This document shows, one piece after another, positions 1 to 8,283 of a DNA stretch of 64,000 nucleotides. The notes beneath the pieces are model-generated. The model worked only from the letters and a program-made list of their open reading frames with translations, did no database searches and was not told where the DNA came from. Numbering within the stretch: the first letter of the stretch is position 1; the number at the start of each line of letters is the position of its first letter. Made by a program: the position numbers and the translations under genes. Source of the DNA: Halomarina litorea (GTDB lineage: Archaea > Halobacteriota > Halobacteria > Halobacteriales > Haloarculaceae); the NCBI RefSeq assembly GCF_024227715.1, contig NZ_CP100448.1, positions 992,001 to 1,056,000 of the forward strand, given 5' to 3'.

Positions 1-551
1 TCGCGGAAGGCGTCGAGGGGCACGGTCGGCGCGGCCAGCAGAGCGCTCCCGCCGCCCGTGACCGGCGCGACGACGAGCGTTCGCTCGTCACAGCGCTCCA
101 ACAGGTCCAGCACCCGCTCGGTGGCATCGACGTTCCGCTCGCTCGGGACGGGGTGGTCGCCGACGAGCGCCTCGACGCGCGGAGGGACGTTCTCCTCGTC
201 CTCCGCGTCGTCTCTAGCGCTCTCGTCGTCTCCCGTGACGTCCTCCGCGCCGTCCCCCTCCTCGTCCGTGTCGTCGCCCTCGACGGGTCGCAGTCCCTCG
301 GTGTCCCCGTCGGTGACGACCACGCCCTCGGTGATTCGCTGCCCGAGGACCGCACCGAGGCCGCGGACGACGGCGGCCGCCGCCTTCCCGCCGCCCGCGA
401 CGACGATGCGGTCGTAGTCCGCGAAGTCGAACGTCTCGCCGCCGACGTGGAGCCGCTCGGCCTCGACGTGCAGTTGCTCGCGGACCGCCCGCTCGGGGTC
501 GGCGGCGGCGACGCCCGCCTCGATACACGCCTCCGCGACGTCACGTGACAT
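1..551 (-). CDS. glycerate 2-kinase (MOFRL/DUF4147 family), N-terminal part
   Basis: The ATG lies at 549-551 and the frame stays open to the left window edge, so only about 183 N-terminal residues are visible. The segment around residues 60-80 (VVAGGGKAAAAVVRGLG) and the later GDHPVPSERN and TGGGSALLAAP stretches match glycerate 2-kinases of the MOFRL family, which phosphorylate D-glycerate. An acidic insert of roughly 30 residues (about residues 90-122, rich in D, E and G) separates the two family blocks and looks like a haloarchaeal expansion. The gene starts 3 bases after the stop of the SDR gene at 555-1376, so the two are probably co-transcribed. The C-terminal MOFRL domain is outside the window. 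The family is clear; the substrate is inferred. Confidence 0.85.
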   Translation of the reverse strand, partial: MSRDVAEACIEAGVAAADPERAVREQLHVEAERLHVGGETFDFADYDRIVVAGGGKAAAAVVRGLGAVLGQRITEGVVVTDGDTEGLRPVEGDDTDEEGDGAEDVTGDDESARDDAEDEENVPPRVEALVGDHPVPSERNVDATERVLDLLERCDERTLVVAPVTGGGSALLAAPTVPLDAFR

Positions 552-554
552 GGT

Positions 555-1376
555 TCAGAGCAGGCGGTTGAGCAGCCCGTAGGCGGTGTCCTGCAGTCGG
601 TCGGGCAGGTAGCGGGCCTTCAGTGTCAGGTCGGCGAACGCCCCGACCGGGTAGCGCGGTTCCGGATCCGGCGTGAGGCCGGCCTCGAGGATGACCTCCG
701 CCACCTGGTCGGGCGTCACCGCGACGGGGCTCTGCCCGCCGAAGACGGTGCTGTCCTCGTAGAGGCGGTAGATGGTCTCGTAGGCCCCCGAGCGGTCGAG
801 GGGGGCGAACTGGTCGTCCGTCCGGTCGGCGAACGCCGTCTCGACCGGCCCGGGTTCGACGAGGACGGCCTCCACGTCGTACGGTTCGACCTCGTTGCGG
901 AGCGCGTCGGTCAGCGCCTCCAGCGAGAACTTCGAGGCGCAGTAGACGCCCATCCCGGGCGTGGAGACACGCCCGGCGACGCTGGAGACGTTGACGATGC
1001 GCCCCGACTCGCGTTCGCGCATGTGCGGGAGGACGGCCCGGATGAGCCGGTGGGGGCCGTAGAGGTTCACGTCGAACTGTCGGTGGAGCACGTCGGTCGG
1101 GACGTCCTCGACGGGGCCGAACTGCCCGTAGCCGGCGTTGTTGACGAGGCAGTCGATGCGGCCCTGTTCCTCCACGATGCGGTCGACGACGCCCTCCACC
1201 TGCGTCGCGTCGGTCACGTCGAGCGCCGCCGTCTCACAGCCGATGTCGGCGAGGTCCTGCACGTCGGCCGTGTCGCGGGCCGTCGCGTAGACCGTCCACT
1301 CCTCCTCGCGGAACGCCCGGGCGGTCGCCCGACCGATACCGGACGAGCACCCTGTAATCAGCACGGTCTTTGCCAT
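555..1376 (-). CDS. short-chain dehydrogenase/reductase
   Basis: A 273-residue classical SDR that should oxidise or reduce an alcohol or carbonyl with NAD(P). Visible elements are the nucleotide-binding TGCSSGIG near the N terminus, NNAG, the catalytic serine in VSSVAG, the YCASK tetrad segment and the EPGPV stretch. I chose the ATG at 1376 (MAKTVLITG) rather than an upstream in-frame start because it begins right at the Rossmann fold and has a TATA element about 25 bases upstream, as expected for a leaderless haloarchaeal transcript. It is followed after 3 bases by the glycerate kinase gene. The substrate cannot be told from sequence. Confidence 0.88.
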   Translation of the reverse strand: MAKTVLITGCSSGIGRATARAFREEEWTVYATARDTADVQDLADIGCETAALDVTDATQVEGVVDRIVEEQGRIDCLVNNAGYGQFGPVEDVPTDVLHRQFDVNLYGPHRLIRAVLPHMRERESGRIVNVSSVAGRVSTPGMGVYCASKFSLEALTDALRNEVEPYDVEAVLVEPGPVETAFADRTDDQFAPLDRSGAYETIYRLYEDSTVFGGQSPVAVTPDQVAEVILEAGLTPDPEPRYPVGAFADLTLKARYLPDRLQDTAYGLLNRLL

Positions 1377-1399
1377 GTCCGCGAGTCTCGCGCCCCGCA

Positions 1400-1406
1400 C
1401 TTAAGG
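1400..1406 (-). promoter_or_regulatory. TATA element of the SDR-glycerate kinase unit
   Basis: CCTTAAG on the minus strand sits 24-30 bases upstream of the ATG at 1376, the spacing expected for a leaderless haloarchaeal promoter. Confidence 0.6.
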
Positions 1407-1549
1407 GTCGCCGGTCGAGGGGCGGCGGCGTTCGCAAGCCAAAGCAGTTCCCTCTGGAGGCCCCACTATTCGATAGACGAAATGACGGGTCCGGACCCGC
1501 GCCCGGTCGTCGGGTGCGCCGTCCCGCCCCGTCCGTTCACAGACTATCC

Positions 1550-1870
1550 ATGAGCACGAACGACTCGGACGCCCCCGACCGAATCGACCAGACCCGCCGG
1601 AGCGACGCCATCAGACGCGTCGGCGAGGAGTACGTGATGCCGAAGAGCGTCGTCGAGGGACAGCTCCACCCCTCCGAGCACCGTCTGGTCCCGGACCAGT
1701 CGCGCGCGCCGGCCAGCGACGCGCTGCTCGATGCGCTCATCGACGCCTTCAGCACGGTGGCCCCGACGACGCCGACGGATCAGATCCGGGCCGCCGAGGA
1801 GGTCGCCGACCTGCTACGGGAACTGCGCGACAGCGACCGGCCGCTGATCGTCGTCCGCGAGTCGCGCTGA
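1550..1870 (+). CDS. conserved haloarchaeal hypothetical protein
   Basis: A 106-residue soluble acidic protein with no family I recognise. The ATG at 1550 is preferred over a longer frame that starts upstream at 1370, whose extra N terminus is Arg/Pro-rich and runs antisense to the SDR promoter. The protein has a charged N terminus (residues 1-25), a central LHPSEHRLVPDQ stretch and a helical C-terminal half (ALLDALIDAF and later EEVADLLREL). It converges on the endonuclease V gene, with only 3 bases between the two stops. Function is unknown. Confidence 0.6.
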   Translation: MSTNDSDAPDRIDQTRRSDAIRRVGEEYVMPKSVVEGQLHPSEHRLVPDQSRAPASDALLDALIDAFSTVAPTTPTDQIRAAEEVADLLRELRDSDRPLIVVRESR

Positions 1871-1873
1871 CGG

Positions 1874-2707
1874 TCAGGCTCGGTCGCCGGCCACCTCGGC
1901 CTTCGCCGCGTCGGCGTACTCGTCGGCCAGCCGCGTCGGTTCGGGGAGCTTGTACCCGCCCCGGAAGCGGTCGACGAGGTCGGCGGCGGTCTCCGCGCTC
2001 AGGCGGTGGCCCGGCGAGACGTACACCGGGTTGATGCGGAAGGAGGTGTCGAACTGCCGAGTCTGGACGGCGTAGCCGATGACCGTCCCCGCGGGGGCGC
2101 TCACGTCGTCGTCCGCCTCTACGGCCACACGCTCGCCCGCGTCGAGTTCGTCCGTCGGTTCTACTGGCACGCCACAGAGGAGGTTCTTCGCGACGCCGAG
2201 CGACGGCACGTCCAGCGCCACGCCCATGTGTGTCGCCAGCCCCGCCTGTCGGTAGTGGATGCGCCCGGACCCGTCGAAGAACACGACGTCCGGTTCGGTT
2301 TCGAGCGTCTCGAAGGCGTCGAGGATGGGGCCGCCCTCGCGGAACGAGAGCAGGCCGGGGATGTAGGGGAACTCCATCGGCGAGACGGCGTAGGTGCGTT
2401 CGACCACCTCGCTCCCCCGCAGGACGACGATGGCGCTCACGACTCGTTCGTCGAGGAACGCCTGGTCGACGCCCGCGACGAGGGGCGGGTCCGATTCCCC
2501 TCCGTCGCCCTCGTGGCCGCCGAACGCGGCCGCGTCGCCGAACGAGGACTGCTCTCCGGGACCGTCGCCCCCGACGCAGACCGCCCGCGCGTCGAAGGGG
2601 AAGTCGTCCTCGAAGCGGGCGCTCGCGGCGATGTCGTCCTGCAGTGCCTCCATCTCCGCGCGACTCATCGACGGGTCGGGCCGGAACTCGGGGTGGGGTA
2701 CGTCCAT
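1874..2707 (-). CDS. nfi: endonuclease V
   Basis: A 277-residue endonuclease V (deoxyinosine 3'-endonuclease), which nicks DNA one base 3' of a deaminated adenine. The family blocks are in order: AGVDQAF with the first catalytic aspartate, FPYIPGLLSFRE with the catalytic glutamate, FFDGSGRIHYRQAG, and LGVAKN. Start chosen at the ATG at 2707 (MDVPHPEF); the upstream in-frame extension overlaps the rhomboid gene and is low complexity. A loop rich in Gly, Asp and Ser (about residues 55-75) precedes the first catalytic block and is longer than in bacterial enzymes. The gene begins 4 bases after the rhomboid stop, suggesting one transcript. Confidence 0.9.
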   Translation of the reverse strand: MDVPHPEFRPDPSMSRAEMEALQDDIAASARFEDDFPFDARAVCVGGDGPGEQSSFGDAAAFGGHEGDGGESDPPLVAGVDQAFLDERVVSAIVVLRGSEVVERTYAVSPMEFPYIPGLLSFREGGPILDAFETLETEPDVVFFDGSGRIHYRQAGLATHMGVALDVPSLGVAKNLLCGVPVEPTDELDAGERVAVEADDDVSAPAGTVIGYAVQTRQFDTSFRINPVYVSPGHRLSAETAADLVDRFRGGYKLPEPTRLADEYADAAKAEVAGDRA

Positions 2708-2711
2708 CGGC

Positions 2712-3620
2712 TCAGAAGGGCCCGCGGCCGCGTCCCGGTCCGCCAGCGCCGCCGCCCAACTGGAGGTTGCTGGGGCCGCTGACGCCCTGTCTGCGGACGT
2801 ACTCGCCATAGGCGAGACCGATGACCAGTCCGGTGAGGTGGGCCGCGTGGGCGATGTTGCCGCCGAGGACGTTCGTCGTCGGCGAGAGCATCCCGAGGAC
2901 CGAGAGGCCGGCGTAGCCGAACGTAATGACCCAGATGGGGACGGGAATGAAGAAGTAGAGCAGGACCCGCATGTCCGGGCTGAGGACGGTGAGGACGGCG
3001 AGGACGGCCATGACCGCGCCGCTGGCCCCGAGGACGGCCGAGGGGGTGTTCAACAGGAGGCTGAGGCCGATCTGTCCGAGGCCGGCGGCCATCCCGCTGA
3101 CGAAGAACAGCGCGGTGTAGGCCCGCGACCCGACGTGTCGCTCCACGATGGGGCCGAAAAAGAACAGGGCGATGCCGTTGGCGAAGATGTGACCGAACCC
3201 GCCGTGGGCGAAGATGGAGGTGACCCACGTCCAGACGTAGAGGGGATTGGCCGTCGAGAGGGTGAACAGGTCCCGCCACGCCGCCGACCCGGCGGGGATG
3301 CCGAGTGCCGGCGCGATGCCGTACTGCGCGACGAACGTCAGGAGCATCAGGCCGAGGAAGGGGTAGGTCATGTTCCCCCGGAAATAGGAGAGGGGACCGC
3401 CGGTGGACGTGACGCGGGAAGCGACGCTCTTCGCCCGCCCCTGCTGGTTCACGCTGTCGTCGAAGCCGCTGTCGAAGACGCCGCTCGGGTCACCCCAGTT
3501 CTGCAAGCCGGCGCAGTCGTGGTTCTCCGGGAGGCGGTGGTCGGAGCAGTAGGTGCCGCCGCAGTGCCGACAGCGGTACGGCATGCTCTCCTCTCGCCCA
3601 CACACGTCGCACGTTGCCAT
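2712..3620 (-). CDS. rhomboid intramembrane serine protease with AN1-type zinc finger
   Basis: A 302-residue membrane protease. Residues 4-36 form an AN1-type zinc finger (C4, C7, C17, C20, C25, H28, H34, C36). Six or so membrane segments follow from residue 85. The catalytic serine is S200 in GASG (198-201) and the histidine is H261 in the AHLTG segment. A finger fused ahead of the rhomboid core is known from Haloferax volcanii RhoII, so the arrangement is a haloarchaeal type. The start at 3620 begins exactly at the finger; the longer frame adds an Arg-rich tail and is rejected. A TATA-like CCCTTTGC lies 23-30 bases upstream. Cleavage substrates are unknown. The Gly-rich C-terminal tail may be cytoplasmic. 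Confidence 0.92.
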   Translation of the reverse strand: MATCDVCGREESMPYRCRHCGGTYCSDHRLPENHDCAGLQNWGDPSGVFDSGFDDSVNQQGRAKSVASRVTSTGGPLSYFRGNMTYPFLGLMLLTFVAQYGIAPALGIPAGSAAWRDLFTLSTANPLYVWTWVTSIFAHGGFGHIFANGIALFFFGPIVERHVGSRAYTALFFVSGMAAGLGQIGLSLLLNTPSAVLGASGAVMAVLAVLTVLSPDMRVLLYFFIPVPIWVITFGYAGLSVLGMLSPTTNVLGGNIAHAAHLTGLVIGLAYGEYVRRQGVSGPSNLQLGGGAGGPGRGRGPF

Positions 3621-3750
3621 TGCCACCGCTACGATGCTGTCAGCAAAGGGATTTGGGGTGTGGCGCGGCGGTTCCTCCCGGCTGCGGAGGCGTTCGCGGC
3701 GCTCGACGGACTCCGAACCGTTCAAGCCTCGCCGTCGACACCGTCCGTGT

Positions 3751-4089
3751 ATGCAGTCGTCGCACAGCACGAGCGACCTGACCCTGCTGGGTGGCGCGGG
3801 CGCGTTCGCGTGTTGCTCGCTTGCGGGGGCCGCACTCGACTACGGGACCGCGTGGGTCTGGGGGTTCGCCATGCCCGCCTTCGCGCTCGTCTTCCTCGCG
3901 GCCCTGCCGGGGTGTTCCTGTCGCCGGGCGCTCGGGCGGGACTCGCGGGAGACGACCGTACAGGTGGCGCTCCTCCTCTCCGGTACCCTCGTCGGGAGCG
4001 CGGGCTACCTCCTCGGGGCGTCGCTCGTCGGGGAGGCGGGGAGCGTCGTCTTCGCCGTCGGCGTCCTCGTGGGCGCCGTCTCGGCGTGA
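3751..4089 (+). CDS. small membrane protein, unknown function
   Basis: A 112-residue protein with three or four predicted hydrophobic segments (roughly residues 12-30, 34-52, 70-88 and 92-112). It has paired cysteines near residues 21-22 and a PGCSCRR motif just after the second segment. The ATG at 3751 follows a TTCAAG element about 30 bases upstream, compatible with a leaderless transcript, and the gene is divergent from the rhomboid gene. I recognise no family. The cysteines at the membrane edge could be redox or metal ligands, but that is a guess. Confidence 0.6.
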   Translation: MQSSHSTSDLTLLGGAGAFACCSLAGAALDYGTAWVWGFAMPAFALVFLAALPGCSCRRALGRDSRETTVQVALLLSGTLVGSAGYLLGASLVGEAGSVVFAVGVLVGAVSA

Positions 4090-4099
4090 CTCGCCGGGG

Positions 4100-4555
4100 T
4101 CAGAGTCCTTCGAGTGCACGGAGGCGCTGTTCTATCTCGGGGGGCGCACCGCTCGGCCCGTCGCGGACGCGGTGGTCGGGGATGACGAGGGGTGCGGGGT
4201 TGGCCGCGAGCGCGGTCCGGACGGCGTCGTGGTCCTCGTCGCTGCTGGCGTCGAGGCCGGGCGTCATCCGCGTCAGCCGTTCGACGGACACCTGTTCGCC
4301 GTAGGGGACCTCCCGGGTGGTCTCCAGTACCTCCCGCTGGTCGGTGGGGACGGTCAGCGCGACGGCCACGTCGTCGAACTCCTCCCGTTCGCCCTCCAGG
4401 TACGCGTCGATGCGGTCGAGGAGGGCGTGGTCCGCGTCCTCGTCGTCGGACTCCTCGGGGAAGGAGACGGCGAGGACGCGGTCGCTCGCGAGGCCGAGCT
4501 GGACGTAGCAGTCGAGGTACTCGGACTCGCGGGTGTAGATGCCGGCGTCGTCCAT
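4100..4555 (-). CDS. MGMT/alkyltransferase-like protein lacking the acceptor cysteine
   Basis: A 151-residue member of the O6-alkylguanine-DNA alkyltransferase family, the suicide enzymes that move an alkyl group from guanine to cysteine. The C-terminal DNA-binding domain is recognisable: [14 protein letters not shown] (81-94), [13 protein letters not shown] (114-126), then [10 protein letters not shown]. The invariant PCHRV active site reads PDHRV, with Asp127 in place of the cysteine, so alkyl transfer is not possible. By analogy with bacterial and yeast ATL proteins, where tryptophan or another residue replaces the cysteine, it may recognise alkylated bases and recruit other repair. It converges on a small membrane-protein gene. 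Annotating it as an active Ogt would be wrong. Confidence 0.82.
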   Translation of the reverse strand: MDDAGIYTRESEYLDCYVQLGLASDRVLAVSFPEESDDEDADHALLDRIDAYLEGEREEFDDVAVALTVPTDQREVLETTREVPYGEQVSVERLTRMTPGLDASSDEDHDAVRTALAANPAPLVIPDHRVRDGPSGAPPEIEQRLRALEGL

Positions 4556-4621
4556 GCTACCTACAGGTCGATGCCACCTATGAAAGTTAGTCCGGCGCTA
4601 GCGGCTTCCGCCGCCGCGCCC

Positions 4622-5266
4622 TCACAGCGTCTCCGCGTACGAGTCGAAGACGTCGTGGCTGGTGACGAGTCCGATGTGTCCCGGGCCCCGCACGCGGACG
4701 TTCCGGACGTTCGACGCCGTGAACGGGAGGCGGGCGCGGTGGCCCGGCAGGACGGCCTCGTCGTCCTCGCTCCAGACGGCGGTGTAGTTCACCGCGCGCG
4801 GGAGGCGACGACCGTTGAGCGTCCGCAGGAAGTCGCTCCCGGGGAGCATCGCCCGCCCGCCGGGCGTCCACGACCCCGCGCGGGCGAGCGCCGTCCCCTG
4901 ATGGGGCGTGCCGAGGGTGACGAGGTCGTGGACGTTGGGCGCGCCGTCCTCGCGTTCGACGTACCAGCGCACGCCCAGGCCGCCCATCGAGTGGGCCACC
5001 ACGTCCACCCGGGAGTCGTGTCGGTCCCGGAGGCGTTCGACGGCCCGACCGATTCGCCGGGCGTAGCGTTCGGGGGACCCGACGGTCGTTCCGGGCAGCC
5101 ACCCGAGGCTGAGCGTCTCGACGGCGTCCCGAGTGTACCCCGAGTCGTAGAAGTGGTCGGCGAGCGTCCGCCACCACGGCGAGTGGCCGGTGTCGCCGTA
5201 CCCGTGGACGAGGAGGACCGGTTCGTCGCCGGGCGGGCCGTCCCTCCCCTCGCGGTTCGCGTCCAT
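4622..5266 (-). CDS. alpha/beta-hydrolase, lipase/esterase-like
   Basis: A 214-residue alpha/beta hydrolase. It has the oxyanion-hole region [10 protein letters not shown], the nucleophile elbow [14 protein letters not shown] as in bacterial class 2 triacylglycerol lipases, an acidic EDDEAVLP region and GPGHIGLV with the likely catalytic histidine, so a Ser-Asp-His triad is present. No signal peptide is visible, so it is probably cytoplasmic. The start at 5266 (MDANREG) is preferred; a GTG at 5311 would add 15 residues. The gene is divergent from trpC with a short shared intergenic region. The substrate is unknown; a carboxylesterase or lipase activity is the family expectation. Confidence 0.8.
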   Translation of the reverse strand: MDANREGRDGPPGDEPVLLVHGYGDTGHSPWWRTLADHFYDSGYTRDAVETLSLGWLPGTTVGSPERYARRIGRAVERLRDRHDSRVDVVAHSMGGLGVRWYVEREDGAPNVHDLVTLGTPHQGTALARAGSWTPGGRAMLPGSDFLRTLNGRRLPRAVNYTAVWSEDDEAVLPGHRARLPFTASNVRNVRVRGPGHIGLVTSHDVFDSYAETL

Positions 5267-5317
5267 CACGCCCGGGAGGCCGAGCGGACGGAAAAGGGAG
5301 CGGGGGAACACACAAGT

Positions 5318-5353
5318 CTTATGTCCATTCTAGTCCATCGTAGTACAACGATG
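5318..5353 (+). promoter_or_regulatory. trpCBA promoter with inverted-repeat operator candidate
   Basis: A CTTATG TATA-like element at 5318-5323 is 28 bases before the trpC ATG. The inverted repeat CATCGT-AGTACA-ACGATG at 5336-5353 covers the expected transcription start and the start codon, a position where a bound repressor would block initiation. Confidence 0.5.
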
Positions 5354-6112
5354 AACACTAACGAGGAGCTCGCCCCGGCCGTCGCGTCGATTCTCGACGC
5401 GGCGCGCGGGCGACAGCCACCCGAGGGGCGGGTGTCGGTGTCCCCTCGGCGTCTCCCCGAGGCGCTGGCGGCGGCCGACCGCGACGGCCGCGTCCCCGTC
5501 ATCGCGGAGGTCAAGCCGACCAGTCCGACGACCGAGGGCCGCGACGACCGCGACCCGGTCGACCTCGCCCGCGAGATGGTCGCGGGGGGCGCGGCGGCGC
5601 TGTCGGTACTGACCGAACCCGAGCACTTCGGCGGATCCGTCGAGACGCTCGAACGCGTCCGCGAGGCCGTGGACGTGCCCGTCCTCCGAAAGGACTTCCT
5701 CCTGGAGGAGGCGCACCTCGACGCCGTCGAGACGGACGTCGTCCTCCTCATCGCCCGGTTCGTGGACGACCTGCCGGGGATGCTGGCGGCGGCCCGCGAC
5801 CGGGGCTTCCAGGTGCTCGTGGAGGTCCACTCCGAGGCGGAACTCCGCGAGGCGCTCGACGCGGGCGCGGACATCGTCGGAATCAACAACCGCGACCTGG
5901 CGAACCTCGTGGTCAACCTGGAGACGTTCGTGGACGTCGCGAGACACGCACCCGACAGCGTGACTCTCATTGCGGAGAGCGGCATAGCCACGCCATCGGA
6001 CGCCGCCCGGATGCGCCGGGCGGGCGCTGACGGCCTGCTGGTCGGGACGGCCATCATGCGCGGCGACAGCGTCGAAGCGAGCACCCGACGCCTCACGACA
6101 CCCCAGACATGA
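5351..6112 (+). CDS. trpC: indole-3-glycerol-phosphate synthase
   Basis: A 253-residue TIM-barrel enzyme that closes carboxyphenylamino-deoxyribulose phosphate to indole-3-glycerol phosphate in tryptophan synthesis. It shows the family motifs [11 protein letters not shown] (normally IAEvKraSPS, with the catalytic lysine), VLRKDFLL (second lysine), [16 protein letters not shown] and AESGI. Its stop overlaps the trpB ATG by four bases (ATGA), so trpC-trpB-trpA form a translationally coupled operon. The other trp genes (trpD, E, F, G) are not in this window, as in haloarchaea with split trp operons. Transcription probably starts at or next to the ATG, with an operator-like palindrome over it. 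Confidence 0.95.
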   Translation: MNTNEELAPAVASILDAARGRQPPEGRVSVSPRRLPEALAAADRDGRVPVIAEVKPTSPTTEGRDDRDPVDLAREMVAGGAAALSVLTEPEHFGGSVETLERVREAVDVPVLRKDFLLEEAHLDAVETDVVLLIARFVDDLPGMLAAARDRGFQVLVEVHSEAELREALDAGADIVGINNRDLANLVVNLETFVDVARHAPDSVTLIAESGIATPSDAARMRRAGADGLLVGTAIMRGDSVEASTRRLTTPQT

Positions 6113-7380
6113 GTTCGAACACGAACGAGAACCCGAGTAAGTTCGGCGACTACGGCGGCCAGTACGTCCCCGAGGCCCTGATGCCGGCCATCGAGGAACT
6201 GGACGACGCCTTCCGGCGCTACGTCCTGGAGAACGAGGGCGGCTTCGTGGACGAGTTCCGCGAGCGCATCCGGGACTTCGGCGGGCGACCCACCCCGCTC
6301 CAGTACGCCGAGCAGTTGAGCGCGCGCTACGATACGGACGTCTACCTCAAGCGCGAGGACCTCCTCCACGGCGGGGCACACAAACTCAACAACGCCCTCG
6401 GGCAGGTCCTCCTCGCGAAGTACATGGGCAAGGAGCGAATCGTCGCGGAGACGGGCGCCGGCCAGCACGGCACCGCCACCGCGATGGCCGCCGCCCACCT
6501 CGACATGCCCTGCGTCGTCTACATGGGCCGGCGCGACATCAACCGGCAGCGACCCAACGTCTTCCGGATGCGCCTCAACGGTGCCGAGGTCGAACCCGTC
6601 ACCGCGGGCCGGGGCACCCTGAAGGAGGCCATCAGCGAGGCGATGCGGGACTGGGCCACCACCGTCGAGAACACCCACTACGTCATCGGGAGCGTGGTTG
6701 GTCCCCACCCGTTCCCCACGATGGTCCGGGAGTTTCAGTCGGTCATCTCGGAGGAGGCGCGCCGGCAGATGCGAGAGCAGGCCGGCGGCCTCCCCGACAG
6801 CGTCGTCGCGTGTGCGGGCGGCGGGTCGAACACGATGGGGGCCTTCGCGGAGTTCGTGTCCGACGAGGACGTCTCGCTGTTCGCCGTCGAGGCGGGCGGG
6901 TCCTCGCTCGAAGTCGACGAGGAGACGGGCGTCGCGCCCAACTCCGCCTCGCTCTCGACGGGGACGGAAGGTGTCCTCCACGGCGCGCGCACCCGTCTCC
7001 TGCAGGACGGTGACGGGCAGATCGTGGAGTCGCACAGCATCTCCTCGGGGCTGGACTACGCGGGCGTCGGGCCGGAACTCGCCCACCTCGTCGACGAGGG
7101 GCGGGTCACGCCGGTCACCGTCGACGACGACGCTGCACTCGCCGGGTTCCACCGCCTCTCGCAGGAGGAAGGCATCATCCCCGCCCTCGAAACCGCCCAC
7201 GCCGTCGCGTGGCTGGAGGACGCCACCTCCGACCAACTGGGCGACAGCGTCGTCGTCTGTGTCTCCGGGCGGGGCGACAAGGACCTCGAATCGGTCATCG
7301 AGGAGACGGAGAAGCGCGACATCGAGAACGCCCCCGACATGGACGTGTTCTCCGCGTCCGGCGCGGGTGGTTCGGAGTGA
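6109..7380 (+). CDS. trpB: tryptophan synthase beta chain
   Basis: A 423-residue PLP enzyme that condenses indole with serine. It has the PLP lysine segment [13 protein letters not shown], the ETGAGQHG substrate loop, the [10 protein letters not shown] phosphate-binding loop and the C-terminal [12 protein letters not shown] region. It is of the TrpB1 type that works in complex with TrpA, which fits its place between trpC and trpA with four-base overlaps on both sides. Length and motifs are complete, and nothing suggests loss of function. An acidic, Ser/Gly-rich tail of about 25 residues follows the conserved core. Confidence 0.97.
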   Translation: MSSNTNENPSKFGDYGGQYVPEALMPAIEELDDAFRRYVLENEGGFVDEFRERIRDFGGRPTPLQYAEQLSARYDTDVYLKREDLLHGGAHKLNNALGQVLLAKYMGKERIVAETGAGQHGTATAMAAAHLDMPCVVYMGRRDINRQRPNVFRMRLNGAEVEPVTAGRGTLKEAISEAMRDWATTVENTHYVIGSVVGPHPFPTMVREFQSVISEEARRQMREQAGGLPDSVVACAGGGSNTMGAFAEFVSDEDVSLFAVEAGGSSLEVDEETGVAPNSASLSTGTEGVLHGARTRLLQDGDGQIVESHSISSGLDYAGVGPELAHLVDEGRVTPVTVDDDAALAGFHRLSQEEGIIPALETAHAVAWLEDATSDQLGDSVVVCVSGRGDKDLESVIEETEKRDIENAPDMDVFSASGAGGSE

Positions 7381-8255
7381 GCCGACTCGACGAAGCCTTC
7401 GCCGACGGCCCGGCGTTCGTCCCGTACCTCGCACTGGGCGACCCGGACCTCGAATCGTCTCTCGAATACGTGAAGGCCCTCGAACGCGGCGGTGCGGACG
7501 TCATCGAACTCGGTCTGGCGTTCTCCGAACCCATCGCGGAGGGCCCCACCATTCAGTCGGCCGTCGTCCGCTCGCTCGAAGGAGGGATGACCCCCACGAA
7601 GTTCCTCGACGCGGTCGAGGACCTCGACGTGGACGTGCCCCTCGTCTGTATGACCTACTACAACCTCATCTACCAGTTCGGCGAGGAGGCGGGGCCACGG
7701 CCGTTCGTCGAACGCGCCGCCGAGGTGGGGCTGTCGGGGTTCGTCGTCCCGGACTTACCGGCCGAGGAGTCCGGGCCGCTCAGGGAGGCCTGCGACGAGT
7801 TCGGCCTCGACCTGATATTCATCGTCGCGCCGACGACCCGCGGCGAGCGCCTCGAACGCCTCATGGACCAGACCTCCGGGTACGTCTACGTGCAGGCTCG
7901 CCTCGGCGTCACGGGCGCGAAGGCGGACGTGAGCGACCAGACCGGCGAGAGCCTCGACCGACTGTCGGAGTGGGACGTCCCGAAGGCCGTCGGGTTCGGC
8001 ATCTCCTCGGGCGAGCAGGCCCGCGAAGTCGTGGCGGCGGGCGCGGACGGCGTCATCGTCGGGAGCGCCCTCGTCGACATCGTTGCCGAAGGGACTTCGG
8101 CAGCCAGCCGGACGCAGTCCGGCGACGTCGCCGAAGGACACGAGAACGGCGACAGCACCGAGGAGGTCGCCGCCCGACTGGAGGAGAAGGCGCGCGAACT
8201 GAAGGAGGGCGCACTCGCGGGAGCGCAAGCACGGACGCGACCGGAACGGACTTGA
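7377..8255 (+). CDS. trpA: tryptophan synthase alpha chain, with in-frame palindrome insertion
   Basis: A 292-residue TIM-barrel enzyme that cleaves indole-3-glycerol phosphate to indole and glyceraldehyde phosphate. It starts at a GTG at 7377 inside the trpB stop (GTGA overlap). Family motifs are ALGDPDLE, the catalytic glutamate in [11 protein letters not shown] (the usual motif has aspartate and proline here), the MTYYN region, LIFIVAPTT and [10 protein letters not shown]. After [12 protein letters not shown] (ends about residue 240) an unusual stretch [15 protein letters not shown] is encoded by two back-to-back palindromes (8084-8123). The helical ending ([16 protein letters not shown]) then resumes. 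The insertion sits at the surface loop before the last helix, so activity is probably kept. Confidence 0.94.
   Translation: MSRLDEAFADGPAFVPYLALGDPDLESSLEYVKALERGGADVIELGLAFSEPIAEGPTIQSAVVRSLEGGMTPTKFLDAVEDLDVDVPLVCMTYYNLIYQFGEEAGPRPFVERAAEVGLSGFVVPDLPAEESGPLREACDEFGLDLIFIVAPTTRGERLERLMDQTSGYVYVQARLGVTGAKADVSDQTGESLDRLSEWDVPKAVGFGISSGEQAREVVAAGADGVIVGSALVDIVAEGTSAASRTQSGDVAEGHENGDSTEEVAARLEEKARELKEGALAGAQARTRPERT
8084..8123. repeat. two adjacent palindromes inside trpA
   Basis: Hairpin 1 is TGCCGAAG / CTTCGGCA with loop GGA (8084-8102). Hairpin 2 is GCCGGAC / GTCCGGC with loop GCA (8107-8123). Both belong to the triloop palindrome type seen in intergenic sites across the window. They keep the trpA frame and encode a short Ala/Ser/Gly-rich stretch. 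Confidence 0.85.
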
Positions 8256-8283
8256 ACGGAACCTGCCACAGATTCACACATCA

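Noticed and set aside
5336-5353. considered as a transcription attenuator for trpCBA
   Set aside because: No leader peptide or T-run; position over the start fits an operator better.
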